Below are positions 6,514 through 10,911 of a stretch of DNA of 10,911 nucleotides, one piece after another. The stretch covers positions 1-10,911 of the forward strand of contig JAKAGC010000071.1 in NCBI GenBank assembly GCA_021817755.1, given 5' to 3'. A program made the position numbers and the translations under genes. How positions within the stretch are numbered: position 1 is the stretch's first letter; each line of letters starts with the position of its first letter. The notes under the pieces were generated by a model. That model made no database searches, had not been told where the DNA came from, and worked only from the letters and a program-made list of their open reading frames with translations. The stretch comes from Acidobacteriota bacterium. Its GTDB lineage: Bacteria; Acidobacteriota; Aminicenantia; UBA2199.

Positions 6514-6882
6514 TTATAACTTCCCGGTAATAATGCGTTCGATATTATTCTTATCATCCATTAAAAGAATGGTCGCATTGAGCGAATTCAGTTCTCGTTC
6601 ATCCAGAAGTGCATATGCAGCAACAATTATCCGGTCACCCGCTGCCACCAGGCGAGCCGCTGCTCCATTTAAAACAAAATCCCTTGATCCCTTCTGAGCA
6701 GCAATAACATATGTCGAAAGTCTATTGCCGTTATTTATATTATAAACTTCCACTTTTTGAAATTCCCTTAGCCCTGCTTTTGTTATGATATCGGGATCGA
6801 TGGAGATACTGCCGGAGTAATTAATATTCGCCCCGGTTACACGGGCATCGTGAATTTTTGAGATTAAAAACGGAATTAACAT
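6514..6882 (-). CDS. panD: Aspartate 1-decarboxylase
   Basis: This 122-residue enzyme makes beta-alanine from L-aspartate for pantothenate. It is the pyruvoyl type: the proenzyme cuts itself between Gly24 and Ser25, in YSGSI, so that Ser25 becomes the pyruvoyl group. Lys9 (SKIHDARVTGA), Tyr58 (STYVI) and NGAAAR (72-77) are present at the standard positions. The length is typical. Its ATG follows the panC stop directly, with no base between. The ribosome binding site AGGAG (6891-6895) lies within the last panC codons, so the two are tightly coupled. Archaeal-type maturation factor PanZ/PanM is not encoded nearby. Confidence 0.97.
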   Translation of the reverse strand: MLIPFLISKIHDARVTGANINYSGSISIDPDIITKAGLREFQKVEVYNINNGNRLSTYVIAAQKGSRDFVLNGAAARLVAAGDRIIVAAYALLDERELNSLNATILLMDDKNNIERIITGKL

Positions 6883-7734
6883 TTAAATTTCTCCTAAAAT
6901 AAAATTATCGATCAATCTTGTTCTTCCTACCCGGATCGCAGCTGCAACTAGCGTATTGTTCATTTCGATTACTTCGATTTTTTCAAGATTATCCAGGCTA
7001 ACCGCTTCCACATAATCGATCGTAACTGCTTTTTCATTTTTTATCCGGTCACTGATTAATTCTACCAATTCTTTTGCATCTCGCAATCCTTCCGATATTT
7101 TCTTCTCAGCGTAATGTAATGCGTCTTGCATACATAATGCTGCCTGCCGTTCGGAAGGTGAGAGATAAACATTTCGAGAAGAAAGTGCCAGTCCATCCGG
7201 ATCCCGTACAATCGGAAGAGTACGAACCCGGATTTCCATATTCAAATCCAATACCATCTTTTTTATAATCGTTGCCTGTTGGGCATCTTTTCTTCCAAAA
7301 TAAGCAGAACATCTCCCTACAATGTTGAATAATTTCGAAACAACTGTTGTAACACCACGAAAATGATTTTCTCTTGATCTCCCACATAAAACTTTACCCA
7401 GTTTTTCCACTTCCACATAAGTCGTAAACCCTTTTGGGTAAATCTCAGATAATGCCGGCAAAAATAAAATATCCACATCCATATCTTCCAGCATTTTGGA
7501 ATCACGTTCCGTATCTCTAGGATAGGCATCGAAATCTTCGGAAGGGCCAAATTGAGCCGGATTTACAAATAATGATACTACAGTTATGTCTGTTTCGTTT
7601 TTACTGGCTCTTACCAAACTCAGATGTCCTTCGTGAAGGTATCCCATTGTTGGGACAAACCCAATCGATTTCCCCTCAAGCCTATATTTGTTTAATTTGT
7701 TTCTTAAATCATTTATTGTCTGTACCGTAATCAT
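6883..7734 (-). CDS. panC: Pantothenate synthetase (pantoate-beta-alanine ligase)
   Basis: This 283-residue enzyme joins pantoate and beta-alanine with ATP, through a pantoyl-adenylate, to give pantothenate. It has the nucleotidyltransferase features FVPTMGYLHEGHLSL (26-40, containing the HxGH motif at 34-37), NPAQFGPSEDFDAYPR (58-73, pantoate site), FGRKDAQQ (146-153) and GLALSSRN (181-188, the KMSKS-like loop, with Leu where Met is common). All catalytic parts appear intact and the length is normal. The gene starts 12 bases after panB and abuts panD, completing a panBCD run. The adjacent panD supplies its beta-alanine and panB the precursor of pantoate; the ketopantoate reductase (panE or ilvC) that links them is not in the window. 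Confidence 0.97.
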   Translation of the reverse strand: MITVQTINDLRNKLNKYRLEGKSIGFVPTMGYLHEGHLSLVRASKNETDITVVSLFVNPAQFGPSEDFDAYPRDTERDSKMLEDMDVDILFLPALSEIYPKGFTTYVEVEKLGKVLCGRSRENHFRGVTTVVSKLFNIVGRCSAYFGRKDAQQATIIKKMVLDLNMEIRVRTLPIVRDPDGLALSSRNVYLSPSERQAALCMQDALHYAEKKISEGLRDAKELVELISDRIKNEKAVTIDYVEAVSLDNLEKIEVIEMNNTLVAAAIRVGRTRLIDNFILGEI

Positions 7735-7746
7735 CGTTTTCTACTC

Positions 7747-8574
7747 TTATAATTGTTTTTTTATATGAAAGCTTTCTTCGTCCCCTGGGAAATTACCCGA
7801 CCGGATATCGTCGATGTAGTTTCGGAGGGCGTCGTGAATAGTCGAATAGAGATTAGCATATTTTCGGACGAATTTGGGTATATAAGCATCAGTGAAGCCA
7901 ACCATATCGTGGAAAACCAAAACTTGTCCATCACAATTTTTTCCTGCTCCGATGCCGATAGTCGGTATTGAAATCGCTTCCGAAATACGGCCAGCCAATT
8001 CATCCGGCATCGATTCCAGAACAATCGCAAAAACTCCCCGTTTTTCAAGTTCTATCGCATCTTCTAAAATTTCATCCGCTTTTTCTTTCACTTTCCCTTG
8101 CATTTTGAATCCACCCAATGCGTGGAGCGATTGTGGGGTCAATCCCAGGTGTCCCATTACAGGTATTTCTGCATTGATAATGGCATCGATTGCAGCAAAA
8201 CGTTTTCTTCCACCTTCCAGTTTTACTCCTTCTGCCCCTCCTTCCTTAACGAACCGGATTGCATTTTCCACTGCCTGTTGAGGGCTCACATGGTAACATC
8301 CGAATGGCATATCTGCTACTACCATTGAAATCGGTTCAGCATTAGAAACCAACCGAGTATGATAAATCATTTCTTCCACAGTTACTTTCATTGTATCCGG
8401 GGCACCTTGAAGTACCATTCCCAGTGAATCTCCAACCAGGATTATATCAATACCCGCATCAGAGGAAACTTTCGCAGTCGGATAATCATAAGCTGTAATT
8501 GCAGATATTTTTTCACCTGTTTTCTTTTTTTTCTTTAATGTAATAATTGTTTGTTTATTCTCATGCCGGCGCAT
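7747..8574 (-). CDS. panB: Ketopantoate hydroxymethyltransferase
   Basis: This 275-residue enzyme transfers a one-carbon unit from methylene-tetrahydrofolate to 2-ketoisovalerate, the first committed step to pantothenate. Motifs include TAYDYPTAK (27-35), VGDSLGMVLQG (47-57, with the metal-binding Asp49), ADMPFG (87-92, second metal-site Asp88), GVKLEGG (116-122), LESMP (186-190, catalytic Glu187) and GIGAG (207-211). The start ATG 8572 lies inside the end of the preceding kinase-like gene, overlapping it by 14 bases. AAAGGA about 10 bases upstream can serve as ribosome binding site. The N-terminus has five lysines in a row (14-18), coded by an A-rich run with eight consecutive A, where the family usually has a mixed helix such as DLKKMK; the frame itself is intact. 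Confidence 0.97.
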   Translation of the reverse strand: MRRHENKQTIITLKKKKKTGEKISAITAYDYPTAKVSSDAGIDIILVGDSLGMVLQGAPDTMKVTVEEMIYHTRLVSNAEPISMVVADMPFGCYHVSPQQAVENAIRFVKEGGAEGVKLEGGRKRFAAIDAIINAEIPVMGHLGLTPQSLHALGGFKMQGKVKEKADEILEDAIELEKRGVFAIVLESMPDELAGRISEAISIPTIGIGAGKNCDGQVLVFHDMVGFTDAYIPKFVRKYANLYSTIHDALRNYIDDIRSGNFPGDEESFHIKKQL

Positions 8575-9199
8575 AGTAACGTGTTCCTTTTTTGTGTTCC
8601 TTTATCTCCTTTACCAGATTCCCGATGTCATCCGGATTATCCAGCTCGACTTTTTCCATATTAACTACTAAAAGTGGCGATGACTTGTAATTGAAAAAGA
8701 AGTAATTATAAGCTTCAAATACTTCTCTCCAATATTCAGTCGGAGCACTCTTCTCTTCTGCTGTTCCCCATTGCTGAATCCGTTTCATCATCTCTGCAAA
8801 GGAGATCTGGAGATAAATTACCAAATCCGGGTTAATGACCGTCCTGGAAAAAATATTAAAAATTTTCTTATATATTTCCAGTTCTTCGTCATTAAGAGTT
8901 AGATGAGCGTATATCCCATCCCTGAAAAATATATAATCGCTAATTGTGGTTTTTTGGAATAAGCCTTTTTGATTGATATCCATTTGTTGAGAGTAGCGAT
9001 TTAGTAAAAAAATCAGTTGGTTTTTTAACGCTACATTATTGTTATTATTGGATATTGTATTGAAAAAATCATTAAAAAATGGATTCTCTTTATTGTCAAG
9101 AATAAGGCGTGAATTGAATTCTTTCGATAAGATTTCGGATAGACGTGTTTTTCCAGACTTAACCAACCCATCGACAATTATATATTTAAATTCATTCAT
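8561..9199 (-). CDS. Deoxynucleoside-kinase-like P-loop protein
   Basis: This 212-residue protein (from ATG 9197-9199) resembles bacterial deoxyadenosine/deoxycytidine kinases, which salvage deoxynucleosides. It has a P-loop DGLVKSGKT (10-18), KENPFFNDFF (37-46), FLLNRYSQQ (64-72), SDYIFFRDGIYAHLTLNDEE (87-106) and PDLVIYLQ (124-131). As I recall the family, the P-loop is usually GPIGVGKT, the motif near residue 94 KDR, and the lid an Arg-rich RxxxRGR; here these read GLVKSGKT, RDG and RIQQWGT, so activity may be altered. The frame extends eight codons upstream to a TTG, but that part covers the -10 hexamer. It is first of four clustered genes and overlaps panB. Such kinases often sit beside folK and pan genes in FCB-type bacteria; folK is absent here. 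Confidence 0.75.
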   Translation of the reverse strand: MNEFKYIIVDGLVKSGKTRLSEILSKEFNSRLILDNKENPFFNDFFNTISNNNNNVALKNQLIFLLNRYSQQMDINQKGLFQKTTISDYIFFRDGIYAHLTLNDEELEIYKKIFNIFSRTVINPDLVIYLQISFAEMMKRIQQWGTAEEKSAPTEYWREVFEAYNYFFFNYKSSPLLVVNMEKVELDNPDDIGNLVKEIKEHKKGTRYYAPA

Positions 9200-9209
9200 A
9201 TGGATTAAG

Positions 9210-9238
9210 ATTATACCATTCAATGTTTTTTTTGTAAA
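9210..9238 (-). promoter_or_regulatory. Promoter of the kinase-panBCD operon, near-leaderless
   Basis: On the minus strand TTTACA (9233-9238), a 17-bp spacer that starts with an A-run, and a perfect TATAAT (9210-9215) match the housekeeping consensus at 11 of 12 positions. The -10 ends 10 bases before the ATG at 9199, so the expected transcript starts only two to four bases ahead of the start codon. No Shine-Dalgarno is present, which is consistent with a leaderless mRNA. Confidence 0.75.
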
Positions 9239-9336
9239 TCTTTTTTAATGGAATTCCGTAATTCTCATGGTTGTCACGGGTTTTCATCCAATTTGTACTA
9301 TATTAGAGGCGGAAATTTATTTGATTTTATATTAGT

Positions 9337-9591
9337 TTATTGTTCAGGTTCCCGTGAAATGACACCTCTCTCTATCAATACATTAACCTGGTCATGAACT
9401 GCCTCTGCAAATCGCAAGAAATGTGGGATTGTTAAGTGAACATAGGAATGAATATTAATTAACCCCGGTTCCTTTATATCCCGGATTCCCATTCCCATAC
9501 ATATTTCTTCTGCATTCAAATTGAAAGATATCAAATTTGTAAAAAGATGTATTGCTTCTTCATCATATATTTCTATTTTTTCTTCTCTCAT
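9337..9591 (-). CDS. Small conserved-looking protein of unknown function
   Basis: I do not recognise this 84-residue protein with confidence. It is acidic, has no signal peptide or membrane segment, and shows two parts: a strand-like half, FTNLISFNLNAEEICMGMGI (17-36), and a half beginning IHSYVHLTIPHFLRFAEAVH (47-66) that looks like a strand followed by a long helix. The order 'strand with Asn/Phe, then VHL-x-P-x-H and a helix' is reminiscent of DUF3467, small proteins of unknown role, but the match is weak and from memory. The start ATG 9589 has a good AAGGAG (9598-9603) six bases before it. It follows the sulfotransferase stop by 13 bases, so the two share a transcript. It ends before the promoter of the kinase-pan operon. 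Confidence 0.72.
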   Translation of the reverse strand: MREEKIEIYDEEAIHLFTNLISFNLNAEEICMGMGIRDIKEPGLINIHSYVHLTIPHFLRFAEAVHDQVNVLIERGVISREPEQ

Positions 9592-9604
9592 TGGAAACTC
9601 CTTT

Positions 9605-10300
9605 TTATTTTGATTTCCAGGTTTTTTTCTCGATTTTTTTTAAGTAATTATATAGTCTTGTTTCACTGTCAGTCAGGATCACTTGACTATTCTTTTGAGT
9701 TTGCCTTTCTTGCTTAATTACTTCAGGTTTAACTGTGAATCCCAATTTCATAAAGGCCTTTTTTATTGTTTTTTCGTTTCCTTCAATTAATGTTTCATAG
9801 CTGATTAATATACTACGTGAAATATTTTCAAGTCCCGCGATAATCGCATTATTATTATGAAACCAATCCAGTTTGAAGCTTGAAATCCCACGTCTCATGA
9901 TACTCGAAAAGACTTCCGAAGGATTCCTGAATACGAATATTACACGCATATTTTTGGCGATATGACGATAAAAAAACAAAGAAGGGATATGCACCACTTT
10001 TAATCCGACCAGCCGCTTACTATCATTCAAAATTCGTACTACTTTATTCAATTCCACTATATTTTCTTCTGTCATTGCGTGATCGATTAATCTTTTTTCC
10101 AGTTCTTTTGCTGCCGATAATTCAAAATATCCATCTTCATTGTATTGATCTGCTGTTATATCCGAGGGAAAATGCACGCCTGCGCTCTCCAATAATTTAC
10201 ATACCAGCGATGTTCCGCTTCTCGGGTGTCCTGCAACAAAAATTCCATTCTGTAATACCAATGGCTTGATTCCGTTTTCCTGTATATTCAAGTTATCCAT
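9605..10300 (-). CDS. PAPS-dependent sulfotransferase family protein
   Basis: This 231-residue protein has the two parts of the PAPS-binding site: GHPRSGTSLVCKLLESAGVH (24-43, the 5'-phosphosulfate loop, with Arg27, Ser28 and Thr30) and FVFRNPSEVFSSIMRRG (122-138, the 3'-phosphate site, with Arg125 and Ser132). It should transfer sulfate from PAPS to a hydroxyl or amino group, on an unknown small molecule, glycan or protein. It has no signal peptide or transmembrane helix, so it is cytosolic. A GTG at 10316-10318 would add six residues but overlaps the ribosome binding site GGAGG (10312-10316); ATG 10298 is chosen, with a slightly long 11-base spacing. PAPS-synthesis genes are not in the window. 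It is co-transcribed with the small unknown gene that follows. Confidence 0.85.
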   Translation of the reverse strand: MDNLNIQENGIKPLVLQNGIFVAGHPRSGTSLVCKLLESAGVHFPSDITADQYNEDGYFELSAAKELEKRLIDHAMTEENIVELNKVVRILNDSKRLVGLKVVHIPSLFFYRHIAKNMRVIFVFRNPSEVFSSIMRRGISSFKLDWFHNNNAIIAGLENISRSILISYETLIEGNEKTIKKAFMKLGFTVKPEVIKQERQTQKNSQVILTDSETRLYNYLKKIEKKTWKSK

Positions 10301-10322
10301 AATCGAAAAAACCTCCACTTTG

Positions 10323-10331
10323 ATTATATCA
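10323..10331 (-). promoter_or_regulatory. Extended -10 promoter of the sulfotransferase gene
   Basis: TGATATAAT on the minus strand is an extended -10 with a perfect hexamer; no -35 is evident. Transcription would begin near 10316, leaving a leader of about 16 bases that opens with the GGAGG ribosome binding site. This again argues against the GTG start at 10318. Confidence 0.55.
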
Positions 10332-10365
10332 TAATTTTAATTGCATCTGACCAGTTTCATTTATT

Positions 10366-10911
10366 TTATTTTAAAACCTCTCCACATAAACGCCCTTGAA
10401 AAGTATTCAGTGCTATCATCCTATTTCGAATCGCTTGTAAAACCCCACTTCTATTCAATGTCCATTCAGGAGCATAAAAAATTTCCGCATCTCGTTCCCC
10501 TGTTAAACGGTGTATCACTATATCCCTATCCAATCGTTCTAACATGTTTACGATTAAATTAACATACTCTTCCTTTTCTAACAGTTTAAAAGGTTCTTTT
10601 TTGTAAAGCTTTAACAATGCCGTATTTTTTAGTAAATGCAACAGGTGGAATTTTATTCCAGCAGGTTTCAGCCGGTTCATCTCAGCAATCGTTGCCATCA
10701 AATCCTCTTCAGTTTCTCCGGGAATCCCAATTATTAAATGCACGACTACATCCAAAGATAATTCTTTTAACCGGAAAAACGTATCGAGAAATTGTTGATA
10801 AGAATGATTACGCTTAAGGAATTTCAGGCTCTTTTCATGTATCGATTGAAGGCCAAGTTCAATCGATAAGTAGATCCGTTTGTTCAATTCATTTAACAAC
10901 CCATATACCGG
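10366..10911 (-). CDS. Radical SAM protein, TIGR01212/YhcC-like, N-terminus cut
   Basis: Only the last 181 residues are in the window; the frame stays open to the right edge, so the true start and the CxxxCxxC iron-sulfur motif lie beyond it. The visible part has LSIELGLQSIHEKSLKFLKR (about residues 15-34 of the visible part) and VVHLIIGIPGETEEDL, the form seen in the TIGR01212/YhcC group (related to Elp3-like and HemN-like radical SAM folds). Relatives have a similar 'ELGLQT-h-K-L-INRGH' stretch where this has Gln-Ser and KRNH. Reaction and substrate of this family are not well known; no neighbour clarifies it. It ends 35 bases before the sulfotransferase promoter, without an obvious terminator. 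A TTG at 10897-10899 is not a credible start. Confidence 0.82.
   Translation of the reverse strand, partial: PVYGLLNELNKRIYLSIELGLQSIHEKSLKFLKRNHSYQQFLDTFFRLKELSLDVVVHLIIGIPGETEEDLMATIAEMNRLKPAGIKFHLLHLLKNTALLKLYKKEPFKLLEKEEYVNLIVNMLERLDRDIVIHRLTGERDAEIFYAPEWTLNRSGVLQAIRNRMIALNTFQGRLCGEVLK

Noticed and set aside
6487..6528. Inverted repeat around the panD stop codon (8 pairs with one wobble)
   Set aside because: It has a 26-base AT-rich loop and no T-run on either strand, so a terminator is not supported.
7892..8281. Plus-strand frame of 129 codons inside panB
   Set aside because: It is antisense to a clearly conserved gene, has no ribosome binding site and has a low-complexity Ser/Pro-rich translation.
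8518..8540. A-rich run near the panB start as a frameshift site
   Set aside because: The frame is intact across it and the family match continues on both sides; no alternative product is visible.
9200..9223. Upstream TTG start of the kinase-like gene
   Set aside because: The added codons cover the -10 hexamer, and the ATG at 9199 begins the conserved fold.
10301..10318. Upstream GTG start of the sulfotransferase
   Set aside because: The GTG overlaps the GGAGG ribosome binding site that serves the ATG at 10298-10300.

Overview
The window looks like ordinary chromosome from an AT-rich (roughly 60% A+T by eye), Gram-negative-type bacterium, probably an uncultured or deep-branching lineage. Promoters are classical (TTGACA/TATAAT) and most genes carry strong AGGAGG-type ribosome binding sites, which argues against Bacteroidetes, whose promoters look different. 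The exact phylum cannot be fixed from this sequence. Coding density is high. No insertion sequence, CRISPR array, phage gene or rRNA was found.

Left part: a GT4-type glycosyltransferase on the minus strand runs off the left edge (1-1070). It is separated by about 430 bases of non-coding DNA from etfBA on the plus strand (1498-3222). These two genes encode an electron transfer flavoprotein and are driven by a near-consensus promoter at 1418-1446 that lies inside an apparent but false N-terminal extension of etfB. A strong 12-bp terminator follows etfA. Next comes a plus-strand pair: a CheY response regulator and a CheZ-like CheY-P phosphatase with a long Pro/Gln linker and several CheY-binding-like peptides.

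Middle: transcription converges at about 4815-5035. From there to the right edge every gene is on the minus strand. In transcription order within this half, a deoxynucleoside-kinase-like gene with a near-leaderless promoter is followed by panB, panC and panD. PanB, PanC and PanD make pantothenate, the precursor of coenzyme A, from ketoisovalerate, aspartate and beta-alanine. After panD come a single-domain Hpt phosphotransfer protein, a PfkB/adenosine-kinase-like kinase, and a tRNA-Ala(CGC) gene whose first 15 bases overlap the end of the kinase reading frame, including its stop codon.

Right part: a PAPS-type sulfotransferase is followed after 13 bases by a small protein of unknown function, and a TIGR01212/YhcC-type radical SAM protein is cut by the right edge.

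I see no obviously new multi-gene system. The points most worth checking are the CheZ-like protein with four candidate CheY-binding peptides, the tRNA/kinase overlap, the kinase-like protein that seems to lack arginines expected in its family, and the small unknown protein coupled to the sulfotransferase.
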